A DNA stretch of 10,161 nt, taken from positions 1-10,161 of the forward strand of contig JAATVR010000724.1 in assembly GCA_014523665.1 (NCBI GenBank). The letters run 5' to 3'. Numbering within the stretch: the stretch's first letter is position 1; the number at the start of each line of letters is the position of its first letter. Below the pieces are notes generated by a model that was given only the letters and a program-made list of their open reading frames with translations, had not been told where the DNA came from and searched no databases. Positions 1 to 6,828 of the stretch are shown one piece after another. Both the position numbers and the translations under genes were made by a program. This DNA comes from Nitrososphaerales archaeon TH526. Its GTDB lineage: Archaea; Thermoproteota; Nitrososphaeria; Nitrososphaerales; Nitrososphaeraceae.

Positions 1-1
1 A

Positions 2-253
2 AATAAACCGAACACTAGATTTTGTACAAAGTGTGGGATGGTATTAACCTATGATGCATATAATGAGACTCTAGAAATTCAAAAGCAAAAAGAAGAAAGT
101 TTTGGTGCTATGGAAAAACAGGTTAACTTAATGCAATCACAATTACAAAGCCTGATTTCGGCACTTGGAAACATGAGTGGTGATAGCAAGAATAACTTTG
201 CAAGAGAACTATTTCAATCGGGGATATTAGAAGTAGAAAATAAATTAATCTAA
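2..253 (+). CDS. C-terminal end of a probable tyrosine recombinase/integrase (5' part outside window)
   Basis: The frame is open from the window edge, so the gene starts upstream and only about 83 codons are visible. The visible part begins NKPNTRFCTKCGMVL, the second half of a zinc ribbon (CxxC knuckle), followed by a charged helical tail (residues EIQKQKEES and onward) likely to form a coiled coil. A late 'P..RFC.KCG.VL' zinc ribbon plus helix is the usual C-terminal extension of thaumarchaeal XerA/phage-type integrases, which cut and rejoin DNA at att sites. The catalytic domain (R..HxxR..Y) lies outside the window, so the assignment rests on the tail alone; other zinc-ribbon proteins share this look. 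An internal ATG at 38 is not the true start because it splits the zinc knuckle from its helix. The 3' end overlaps the convergent minus-strand gene by 9 nt. Confidence 0.6.
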   Translation, partial: NKPNTRFCTKCGMVLTYDAYNETLEIQKQKEESFGAMEKQVNLMQSQLQSLISALGNMSGDSKNNFARELFQSGILEVENKLI

Positions 254-1198
254 TTTAAATAATTCTTCCTCTGCTATTTTTCTAAAACATTTGTGGCATT
301 TATACCACACACCTATTTTATGGATAATTATTTTTTCCCATTCTTCATGATCGCAGGTCCCCCGATCCTGAATGTCAACACTATCAGCATATTCTCTGCT
401 AACATATCTTTTATATTCTCTCTCCAGTAAATTATGCAAGCGTGGGTATACTTTACTATAAGCATGGATTAAAACTTGCAAAGGATTTTGATTTTTACTA
501 GTATAGAACTCATTTATTTCTGGTGGAATATTACTATTCTTGATCGTTGATTTTCTAATATTACCATATTCATCTTTTATTATCTTACCACGTTCATCTG
601 TTACTATCCCAAAAAGTCCAATTTTGTATTTATCTCTAAAATCATATGGAAGAGTAGCTAAAAATGTTTGCAAAAGATATTCGGGGGCCAAAGCATCTCT
701 CACAAATTTTATTGCAATCTTCTTTCTAACCTGCCTCATTTTCACAGTTTCTGTGGGTCTCAAAGCTTCAATTATTATATAACTAAGTAACGCCCCAATT
801 TGGTTGGAGAACTGAAAAATCACATCTTCTAATGAATTCTTTTGAAGCTTTGATTGAAATTCCCTATCTCGCCACAAGTCTTTGAAATTTGAAAAATATT
901 GCAATTCGTTAATAAATGCAGAAAATACTGACCAATCGTCATACATAACTACATGTTTCATAAAATATCTATCTCCTTCTTTGTAAAGCAGACTTTTGGC
1001 CCAGGGTTCTTTTAAATAATTATGTACTTGCTGCCTGGTGAGAGCTTTTTTGAGACGCTTTGACAACTGAGCTACAATTTGGCCCGTGGTGACCCCAGAC
1101 TCTCCAGATGAAAGAATGATATCCCGTAAATCTCTACGCTTATACTCGCCTCGGACCCCCTCCTTTCTTATATCTCTTTCGTTTCCTTTACTTTTCAA
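245..1198 (-). CDS. Winged-helix and zinc-finger protein of unknown function, 317 aa
   Basis: I do not recognise a named family. Residues about 20-77 look like a winged helix-turn-helix (RRDLRDIILSSGESGVTTGQ, then a Q/R-rich recognition helix and a short wing ending near FMK), so DNA binding is likely. The middle is alpha-helical and contains a hydrophobic stretch GALLSYIIIEAL. The C-terminus has a probable zinc site: C282 and H284, then C301 and C304 in the pattern CDHEEWE...WYKCHKC, a finger seen at the ends of many thaumarchaeal proteins. The start is TTG at 1198, the only start codon after an in-frame stop three codons upstream. A purine-rich SD-like run inside codons 12-15 has no usable start after it. 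The gene is transcribed towards the integrase and away from the replication operon, which would suit a regulator, but that is inference. Confidence 0.8.
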   Translation of the reverse strand: MKSKGNERDIRKEGVRGEYKRRDLRDIILSSGESGVTTGQIVAQLSKRLKKALTRQQVHNYLKEPWAKSLLYKEGDRYFMKHVVMYDDWSVFSAFINELQYFSNFKDLWRDREFQSKLQKNSLEDVIFQFSNQIGALLSYIIIEALRPTETVKMRQVRKKIAIKFVRDALAPEYLLQTFLATLPYDFRDKYKIGLFGIVTDERGKIIKDEYGNIRKSTIKNSNIPPEINEFYTSKNQNPLQVLIHAYSKVYPRLHNLLEREYKRYVSREYADSVDIQDRGTCDHEEWEKIIIHKIGVWYKCHKCFRKIAEEELFKLD

Positions 1199-1225
1199 GT
1201 GATCTAATCAAAAATGTAAAGTAAT

Positions 1226-1240
1226 CTTTCCGATATATAA
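1226..1240 (+). promoter_or_regulatory. Archaeal BRE/TATA promoter for the replication operon
   Basis: A TATA-like core (gatatataa, about 1232-1240) preceded by tttcc sits about 27-34 nt before the ATG at 1267. The archaeal spacing from TATA to transcription start puts the start at or a few bases before that ATG, so the first operon gene is probably leaderless; no SD motif precedes it. The core is nearly symmetric and could also serve the divergent gene starting at 1198, with a leader of about 10 nt. Inferred from spacing only. Confidence 0.5.
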
Positions 1241-1266
1241 CATTCTGAAGCACATGTAGAAGTTAA

Positions 1267-1425
1267 ATGTCATATAAAAATATCTGCATCTCTGAGACCA
1301 ATTATAAGTCACTCAAAAGAATGGGGCAAGCTGGTGATAGTTTTAATGATGTATTGACTAAGCTCTTGGCATCCAAACGTAACAAAGATCATGATAACGT
1401 TGAAGACGTACTAATGGAGATTTAA
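1267..1425 (+). CDS. Small VapB-type/ribbon-helix-helix antitoxin-like regulator, 52 aa
   Basis: This short gene encodes MSYKNICISETNYKSLKRMG followed by QAGDSFNDVLTKLLASK and an acidic tail. The pattern 'strand - YxxLKxxG - xGDSFNDVLTxLL' is the hallmark of archaeal VapB-like antitoxins: an N-terminal strand for dimeric DNA binding, then two helices, with the GDSF(N/D)DV motif starting the second. Such proteins repress their own operon and, in toxin-antitoxin pairs, neutralise a PIN-domain ribonuclease. No PIN gene lies next to it; the next ATG follows one base after the stop and opens a small Cys-rich protein. It may therefore act as an autoregulator of the replication operon, like plasmid copy-control RHH proteins. 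Its TATA box lies about 27 nt upstream, fitting a leaderless start. The motif match is strong; the role is inferred. Confidence 0.75.
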   Translation: MSYKNICISETNYKSLKRMGQAGDSFNDVLTKLLASKRNKDHDNVEDVLMEI

Positions 1426-1426
1426 T

Positions 1427-1645
1427 ATGTCTCAGCAGATTAAAGTCGATCGAATATCAGAATGTCTTACGAATAGCTGTCTAGATTGTTCAGGGCTGTA
1501 CGTTAACAAGCTGACAGGTTATAAACTGAAATGTGAGTGTAAATGTCATAATAAAAAGACATTAGAGCAACAACAGGTTGTGGGACCGGAGTGCTCTAAT
1601 GTCAATCATATACAGCCAAAAACCAACAATCAGGGGGATCATTAG
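1427..1645 (+). CDS. Small Cys-rich putative zinc-binding protein, 72 aa
   Basis: This small soluble protein has cysteines at 13, 18, 21, 36, 38 and 40 and a histidine at 41 (CLTNSCLDCSGL, then CECKCHNKK). The cluster is consistent with one or two structural zinc ions; the last third is polar and probably disordered. A GGAG motif at 1416-1419 inside the end of the previous gene precedes the ATG by 7 nt, and the ATG lies one base after that gene's stop, so the two are probably co-translated. I do not recognise a family. Its position just ahead of a helicase and primase suggests an accessory in DNA binding or replication control, but nothing in the sequence proves it. Confidence 0.7.
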   Translation: MSQQIKVDRISECLTNSCLDCSGLYVNKLTGYKLKCECKCHNKKTLEQQQVVGPECSNVNHIQPKTNNQGDH

Positions 1646-2047
1646 TTGACTGATACAAGTTTTACATTAAGCAATCCCAAAAATAAGTCTTCTGTAAAAA
1701 GCACTAAAATTCAGCCAATTTCATGGATGTCTTCTAAGATTGGTAATCAATACTGTCAATGGGATCAATTGGAAAAAGCTTCTTCTTACGTTTTTGATGC
1801 TAAGAACGAAAAGACCAGCAAACCAACCAAGCAAGAGTGGCTTTGGACAGGAGAATCAACATATTGCATCTGTACACATCATGTTGTGCATCATTGTACT
1901 GCTCATGACCGCAATGGCAGTGTAATAAATATACATTGTCATGGCAGTGAAAAGCGCTGTAACTGTGAACTCTTCAGAACACGCAGCGTAAGATTGTCAA
2001 CCAGTAACTATGACGAAATAGTAACAGAGGGGTTAGTATATGTCTAA
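1646..2047 (+). CDS. Cys/His-rich putative zinc-binding protein, 133 aa
   Basis: The TTG start directly follows the previous gene's TAG stop and is preceded by a strong SD (AGGGGGAT, 1632-1639, 6 nt spacing), so TTG is preferred over internal starts. The first 65 residues are polar and lysine-rich. Residues 74-110 hold a dense metal-binding pattern: C74-x-C76-x-H78 and H79, H82 and H83, C84, H87, then H97-C98-H99-G and C105-x-C107-x2-F. The order C-x-C-x-H ... CHG ... C-x-C-x-F matches small archaeal zinc domains of unknown function, probably with two metal sites. The 3' end overlaps the helicase-like gene by 8 nt, so translation is likely coupled. A DNA- or protein-binding accessory of the replication module is plausible but unproven. 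Confidence 0.7.
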   Translation: MTDTSFTLSNPKNKSSVKSTKIQPISWMSSKIGNQYCQWDQLEKASSYVFDAKNEKTSKPTKQEWLWTGESTYCICTHHVVHHCTAHDRNGSVINIHCHGSEKRCNCELFRTRSVRLSTSNYDEIVTEGLVYV

Positions 2048-4028
2048 AGAAATGTGTGACTTTGAGGTTACTGAAGTCTTAAGACAGAAAGGGATCAGAA
2101 AGATGGAGAAACAGAAAGACACTATCGCCATCACATTATCAGACAATAATAAAATAATTAGATCCACAATCTACAAAGCGGACTTTAACAAATCAATTAG
2201 GGAGTTAAAGAAAGCATGTTCTCCTTACATTGCTGACAAGCTGATAATACAAGAAATAATCATGATCATCTCCATGAAGTGGAATGAATTAATTGGCAAC
2301 GATAATGCTAGTAATGAGTATTCATTAAGATATGTTAATACTAGTTCAATATTCGATGAAATAAAAAAAGACAAGGCTGCTAACGGAAACGTATCACCAG
2401 AAACTTGGAACACAACCCTAATTGAAAAATACGATAATCTTATGAAAGTAATTGACGATAATTTGGCACAGCTCCGACCGCAGATAGAACTCGAATTATC
2501 TGTCAAATCAGTACTGAATATTAGAGATTGTACGCTACCATTACCAATGATAGTACTGGGGGCACCAAGCTCATTGAAAACTCAAGGCATTGAGCTATTG
2601 AGAAAGTGGCCGTATACATATTACACTGACAATTTTAGTGCCAGATCATTTGTATCACATAATACATCTGTCAAAAAAGAACAACTACAAGAAATTGATA
2701 TGCTACCAAAGATAAAAGACAAAATATTTCTCACTCCAGAATTGGCTCCAGCTTTTGCGGCAAAAGATGATGATTTAGTTCAGACGCTCGGAATAATAAC
2801 AAGAGTAGTTGATGGGCATGGGTATTTTAGCAACAGCGGGGCCCATGGAGGGAGGGGTTATGACACTCCGATGATGTTTGTTTGGATTGGCGCAGCTGTT
2901 GATATCCCTAGAAGAGTGCATAAACAACTTTCTACACTGGGCCCAAAACTATTTTTTTATAGACTTCCAAAAGAATTCTACTCTGAAGAAGAGTATTTGA
3001 AGCAGATTCAGGGTATTGATTTCGCTAAGAAAGTAGAAGCTATACATGCGGCCCTCTTTGATTACTTGAAATGGTTCGAACTATGTCCATATGCAAAGAT
3101 CGAACAAACCAGTGGTCTGCCAAAGATAGAATGGAATACACATGAAAAAGATGAAGAAGAAGCTCTCAGATATCTCATAAAGCTTGGTAGACTCCTTGGT
3201 CATCTTCGGGCTTCGGTCCCAACTTGGGATACATCTCATTCACAAGGGTCTGAATACGCATACAGCATAGCAACTATAGAAGAGCCATCAAGAGCTATAA
3301 CTCAACTTCGGAACTTGGCTCGCGGACATGCTCTCTCACTGGGAAGAAATTTCATTACTAAAGAAGATATACCAATTGTTGTTAAAGTTGTATTATCAAG
3401 TGCATCAATAGAAAGAGTAACCGTATTTGACTTGCTTCTAGCCCACAATGGCAAATTGCAGACCACTGTCATAGTTGATTCACTAAATACTTCTTCGCCA
3501 ACTGCGCTACGCACCATGACTGAATTTAAAGCAATTGGGTTGGTGGATAAGTATACCAACGCAGAATCTTCGCACGTCATGGAAATAAGATTAAAACCAG
3601 AGTTTAATTGGTTCTTGACTCCAGAATTTCAGAAATTAAGGGAGGGCTACAAACCCCACGCCCAAGGTGGTGGTGCTGATATAGAGACACAAAATGATCA
3701 TGAACACTGCAACGACGGCGACAGCAAAAGAAGCATAAATGTAGATAATATCGACTATTGCGTCACTAACAAGAATAATGAATCCGATCCCAAACAGCAA
3801 CAAGAAGAAGACGACAAACTTGTTGCAATTGAATCTTCTGGTAATGCCGATTCACAGCCACACCATTTTTGTCAACTTGACGGATCGGCACCGACCGGCG
3901 ATAAAGAGACAATTAGAACGGGTAAAGTAATCATTAGATGCAGCAAGGGAAGTGATTGGTGGCGTTGTACTGGCGAAAAGTGCAAGGCCAAGGGCGACAT
4001 ATATGCAATGAGGAGACACATATGTTAG
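2040..4028 (+). CDS. AAA+ ATPase, probable replicative helicase of a mobile element, 662 aa
   Basis: This is an ATP-driven motor, most likely the element's replicative helicase. Residues 1-165 form a helical N-domain. Walker A is GAPSSLKT at 174-181. The Walker B position reads KIFLTPEL at 228-235: the glutamate (E234) is kept, but the usual preceding aspartate is replaced by proline. Residues 255-292 (TRVVDGHGYF, then a Gly-rich loop with GGRGY, then FVWIGAAVDIP) probably hold the pre-sensor loop and sensor region. R425-L427 and the segment to D443 (LARGHALS ... ITKEDIP) resemble the MCM lid. Residues about 458-520 look like a winged helix. After an acidic, Asn/Gln-rich linker (about 540-605) comes a terminal zinc finger (C643, C648, H660, C662). 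SD GAGGGG at 2027-2032 supports the ATG at 2040; the internal Met at 22 is less likely. Helicase identity is inferred from the fold and from the primase two genes downstream. Confidence 0.75.
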   Translation: MSKEMCDFEVTEVLRQKGIRKMEKQKDTIAITLSDNNKIIRSTIYKADFNKSIRELKKACSPYIADKLIIQEIIMIISMKWNELIGNDNASNEYSLRYVNTSSIFDEIKKDKAANGNVSPETWNTTLIEKYDNLMKVIDDNLAQLRPQIELELSVKSVLNIRDCTLPLPMIVLGAPSSLKTQGIELLRKWPYTYYTDNFSARSFVSHNTSVKKEQLQEIDMLPKIKDKIFLTPELAPAFAAKDDDLVQTLGIITRVVDGHGYFSNSGAHGGRGYDTPMMFVWIGAAVDIPRRVHKQLSTLGPKLFFYRLPKEFYSEEEYLKQIQGIDFAKKVEAIHAALFDYLKWFELCPYAKIEQTSGLPKIEWNTHEKDEEEALRYLIKLGRLLGHLRASVPTWDTSHSQGSEYAYSIATIEEPSRAITQLRNLARGHALSLGRNFITKEDIPIVVKVVLSSASIERVTVFDLLLAHNGKLQTTVIVDSLNTSSPTALRTMTEFKAIGLVDKYTNAESSHVMEIRLKPEFNWFLTPEFQKLREGYKPHAQGGGADIETQNDHEHCNDGDSKRSINVDNIDYCVTNKNNESDPKQQQEEDDKLVAIESSGNADSQPHHFCQLDGSAPTGDKETIRTGKVIIRCSKGSDWWRCTGEKCKAKGDIYAMRRHIC

Positions 4029-4477
4029 CTTTAGTTAAGAGTCTAAGCGAGACGGAAACAAATGGTGATTACATACATGAGACAATGGAGCAACTTCAAT
4101 TGGTGACAACTCGGTTAAAGAAAATTTCTCCCCGACTCACGCACATTTTTAGAATTAATAATACAAATGGCTATCAGTTCTATTCTTGGATATTATACTT
4201 TAGATCAAAATTAAATTTGGTAATAGCTGATCTGTATATATTGATTATAGTTAAAGATAATTTTCTATTAGATTACTCTCAAATTATTGAATTAGTTAGA
4301 AGTAACATAATACTAATAATAAAATATACACCTCGTATGTATTTCTTCTTAAAACGAGGTTTAAACGTGAATTATAACATTCCCATACTTACTTGTGTTA
4401 ATAGCATGAAAATAAAAAATGGCGCGAGTCAAGGTTATTTTTTTCTTAAAGCAAGATATGGGGGATATAATAGCTAA
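4022..4477 (+). CDS. Orphan protein from very AT-rich DNA between helicase and primase, 151 aa
   Basis: The ATG at 4022 overlaps the helicase gene's end by 7 nt and has an SD (AGGAG, 4011-4015, 6 nt spacing). A longer version starting at 3956 is in frame but would lie inside the helicase zinc finger and is disfavoured. The stop at 4475-4477 shares its last base with the primase ATG (TAATG), so coupling is likely on both sides. The first 40 residues are polar and helical. The rest is rich in I, L, N, Y and K (for example LNLVIADLYILIIVKDNFLL) with no motif I recognise; hydrophobic stretches are interrupted by charges, so clear membrane segments are not evident. Base composition is much more AT-rich than the flanking genes, suggesting a separate origin or fast divergence. 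The two overlaps are the best evidence that it is real. Confidence 0.6.
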   Translation: MLALVKSLSETETNGDYIHETMEQLQLVTTRLKKISPRLTHIFRINNTNGYQFYSWILYFRSKLNLVIADLYILIIVKDNFLLDYSQIIELVRSNIILIIKYTPRMYFFLKRGLNVNYNIPILTCVNSMKIKNGASQGYFFLKARYGGYNS

Positions 4478-5610
4478 TGATTACTTCTATCACAGAAAGC
4501 AGAATCAACTCTACTAACCCTAAGGTACAATATGGGTTGGAGTTTATGTTAAAGCAGCTGGCCCCCGTACCGCTCTTCCCAAGAAACATAATGACGCATA
4601 GACTTGGGCGACAGATACTTGTTCATAGCAGAGAAGAAGCAATGAGATACTACAAGGAATCTGAATTCTTGGACTGCAGAATCAGCGCTTATCCACCCCA
4701 GCCCTCAACACTCAGTACTAAATATCTGGGCAATGGGTTAGCTCCAAATCTAATTATGATTGATATTGATAATTCGAGGTTTACGACAAAGCAAGCATTC
4801 GAACTGGCGGTATCAAAGATTCTCAAGAATTTTGGAGCAGAGCTAAATGGTAAGCCGACTATGATATGGTCTGGTAATGGGTGTCACATAATCCAGCCAA
4901 TGGCCGCATTTGTATTGGAAGAGTTGGATTTATTCAGCCCCGCAGTTATCAGCACAGATCAACCATCAGTTAAGTTTCTCAGATGGACGGAAGAATATCT
5001 ATCCAGTGGCAAATCAGATCCGGCTCATAACAAGACTTTGTCATTTGGCAATTGTATGTTGAGAGTACCAGGTTCCCATAATTCAAAGTGTGTTAGAGCA
5101 AATAATGGTGTATTAGACGAAGCTAAAACAGTAGTAAAAATAATACATGAATGGGACGGCCACAGACCAAGTATAATGTTGTTAATCGGAAGTTTTCACG
5201 CTTCTCTTGTAGACCGGAAGATAAAGCAGAACCAAAGAGACCGAAAGCAGCAGCGAAGACAAAGACAAGTGTATGGTTCAACGATGATGACAACGCCAGT
5301 AAGACCAGGGACGATATCATGGATTGAAAAATTGCTAACTATGTCTATATCCGATAATCGGAAGTATTGTATCTGGCGTATCCTTGCTCCATATCTGATT
5401 AATGTCAGACGGTTTCAAGACGAAAAAGCCAGTTACATTATAAGAGAATGGTTGGAGAAATGTGACTCTGTGAAGAGAGTTTCTTTTGACGGATTATCCA
5501 GAATAAGATATGATATCCAAAGTGCAAGGAAGAAGGGATTTTATCCCATTGGATGGAATGAACTAAAGACTGAAAACAAAGAACTTTTCAAGTTTCTAAA
5601 AAATGCATAA
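4477..5610 (+). CDS. Archaeo-eukaryotic primase (PriS-like, plasmid type), 377 aa
   Basis: It makes primers for replicating the element. The catalytic AEP domain spans about residues 30-235. Motif I is LIMIDIDNS, with metal-binding D96 and D98. Motif II is SGNGCHIIQP (132-141), with nucleotide-contacting H137. The third acidic ligand may be D181 in SGKSDPAHN. It is followed by RVPGSHNSK (196-204), a signature of archaeal plasmid and virus primases. A very basic stretch (about 247-264, DRKIKQNQRDRKQQRRQ) links to a helical PriCT-like domain (about 279-363: GTISWIEKLL, CIWRILAPYLINVRR, WLEKC, RKKGFYPIGW). Start choice is supported by the TAATG junction and a GGGGGAT SD at 4460-4466. A broken relative of the C-terminal domain lies at the right edge of the window on the other strand. 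The family call is confident; substrate details are not visible. Confidence 0.9.
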   Translation: MITSITESRINSTNPKVQYGLEFMLKQLAPVPLFPRNIMTHRLGRQILVHSREEAMRYYKESEFLDCRISAYPPQPSTLSTKYLGNGLAPNLIMIDIDNSRFTTKQAFELAVSKILKNFGAELNGKPTMIWSGNGCHIIQPMAAFVLEELDLFSPAVISTDQPSVKFLRWTEEYLSSGKSDPAHNKTLSFGNCMLRVPGSHNSKCVRANNGVLDEAKTVVKIIHEWDGHRPSIMLLIGSFHASLVDRKIKQNQRDRKQQRRQRQVYGSTMMTTPVRPGTISWIEKLLTMSISDNRKYCIWRILAPYLINVRRFQDEKASYIIREWLEKCDSVKRVSFDGLSRIRYDIQSARKKGFYPIGWNELKTENKELFKFLKNA

Positions 5611-5685
5611 ATGCAGAGCTAATTCTGATATATTAGAATCACACCTACTTACCCAGTCTTCTATTTAGTAACTATGTCTAACTGT

Positions 5686-5702
5686 CCGAAACCGTTATTA
5701 AT
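5686..5702 (+). promoter_or_regulatory. BRE/TATA promoter for the 325-aa zinc-ribbon gene
   Basis: The sequence ccgaaaccg (BRE-like, 5686-5694) is directly followed by ttattaat (TATA-like, 5695-5702). The TATA centre is about 28 nt before the ATG at 5727, so the transcript is probably leaderless; no SD precedes that ATG. This separates the gene transcriptionally from the primase operon ending at 5610. Confidence 0.5.
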
Positions 5703-5726
5703 GGATAGTAACATACCCAATATGAA

Positions 5727-6704
5727 ATGGCACAGTTACCATTACTAATAGAAAATCCACCATTTGTTCTGGCTCCAAACGTTGAACTCACTCAGAGCAA
5801 TGTCAAGAGAATGATTGAAGAAAGAAAGAAAGGAAATCTTTACGGATGCGACAACTGCGGCAAAGACTTGGGGTCTCCATATTATATCATGGTTGGAATC
5901 CCTCCAAGCCCAATTATGATAGATGTATTCAAGTGTGAAAGTATAGACAAGGAAGTAGACATTGGAAAGTCAATAATGTCTTCTATACGATCTGAAGCAA
6001 GAATCAATGACATTGAAAGCAAATACCAATGGATCTTTTCAGAACAAAACATAATGAGTTCAAAAATACGCGTGTGTAGTCGATGTTTTGGAAAGTGTAC
6101 ACGTCCTCACGATAGATTTGGCCAAACTTTGTTTCGTATACGTTTAGTACGCTTTGCTATTGAAGAGTATCAAAGGCGTCATACTCCAATTGAACCCAGT
6201 ATGTCTGATTATGAAAAATGTATAATCTCTTTACCTGATAGGACCAATGTACGTTGGGACCCAAATGGCGAGGTTGATTGGAATGACAATTATGGATCGG
6301 ATGGTTTTGAAGACGTAATGGGGGAGTGTTTGACTATTGCTCTAATACCTGGTTACAAACCGATGGATGCATTATCACAGGAATTCCGGGCAAATTTCAT
6401 CCAAGATAAAGATAGAGTGATTCCCAATGATCAAGAATTGACAAGATGGATGGGAAGGTGTATTAGTGAACGAATTCAATTTTGTAAGATATTTGTAAAT
6501 CCAAAAGCAGGAAGGTTTCCAATCTATCAAGACGTTATCGATGAAGAGTGTACTCCTAGATATAAGGTAGTCGTACACTACTCTGTTCCCAAGGGAGATT
6601 GGGATGTGTATGATATCCCAGACATGGGGGATCCCAGCCTAAGTAAGGCAATCCCACAATATCTTGAAAAGTTATACAGCCGAACTATGCGAGTGGTAAC
6701 TTGA
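5727..6704 (+). CDS. Split zinc-ribbon protein of unknown function, 325 aa
   Basis: I do not recognise this family. C41-x2-C44 (YGCDNCGKDLG) and C117-x2-C120 (RVCSRCFGKC, with extra C124) are spaced like the two halves of one zinc ribbon separated by about 70 residues. The middle is helical and basic (FRIRLVRFAIEEYQRRH), and a Trp/Asp/Asn-rich turn (VRWDPNGEVDWNDNYGSDGF, 175-194) follows. The C-terminal third mixes strands and helices. No signal peptide or membrane segment is visible, so the protein is probably cytoplasmic. An out-of-frame ATG at 5722 opens nothing useful. It has its own promoter 116 bp after the primase but the same strand and similar codon use, so it is probably part of the same element. 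A nucleic-acid-binding role is a guess from the zinc ribbon. Confidence 0.75.
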   Translation: MAQLPLLIENPPFVLAPNVELTQSNVKRMIEERKKGNLYGCDNCGKDLGSPYYIMVGIPPSPIMIDVFKCESIDKEVDIGKSIMSSIRSEARINDIESKYQWIFSEQNIMSSKIRVCSRCFGKCTRPHDRFGQTLFRIRLVRFAIEEYQRRHTPIEPSMSDYEKCIISLPDRTNVRWDPNGEVDWNDNYGSDGFEDVMGECLTIALIPGYKPMDALSQEFRANFIQDKDRVIPNDQELTRWMGRCISERIQFCKIFVNPKAGRFPIYQDVIDEECTPRYKVVVHYSVPKGDWDVYDIPDMGDPSLSKAIPQYLEKLYSRTMRVVT

Positions 6705-6748
6705 TCGTCATAAAATAAAAGTTCTGACCCGGGCAATAGCTAGACCAA

Positions 6749-6760
6749 ACATGTACATGT
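6749..6760. repeat. Perfect 12-bp palindrome
   Basis: ACATGTACATGT reads the same on both strands and is itself a doubled ACATGT, so it offers two half-sites. It lies 45 bp after the zinc-ribbon gene. It could bind a dimeric regulator such as an RHH protein; this is not demonstrated. Confidence 0.6.
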
Positions 6761-6810
6761 ATATTACATAATAATGGTATGTATGTAGTGGATAGATAAT
6801 TGGTGTCTAA

Positions 6811-6828
6811 ATGTCAATTATGTCAATT
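6811..6828. repeat. Tandem 9-bp direct repeat (ATGTCAATT x2)
   Basis: Two exact adjacent copies, followed by a partial 'at'. Two copies alone are too few to call iterons. Confidence 0.6.

Noticed and set aside
540..782. Plus-strand 80-codon frame opposite the winged-helix gene
   Set aside because: It lies wholly within the better-supported minus-strand gene and has shadow-like composition.
1426..2047. Toxin partner for the VapB-like protein
   Set aside because: Neither downstream small protein shows PIN-domain acidic residues; both are Cys/His-rich zinc-type proteins.
2225..2506. Minus-strand 93-codon frame inside the helicase gene
   Set aside because: It is antisense to a gene with clear motifs, Ser/Ile-rich, and has no own signals.
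3302..3580. Minus-strand 92-codon frame inside the helicase gene
   Set aside because: It is antisense to the conserved lid and winged-helix region; treated as a shadow.
3956..4021. Longer start for the 151-aa gene
   Set aside because: It would overlap the helicase zinc finger by over 70 nt; the ATG at 4022 has an SD and the usual short overlap.
6375..6578. Minus-strand 67-codon frame inside the 325-aa gene
   Set aside because: Shadow of the plus-strand gene without promoter or SD.
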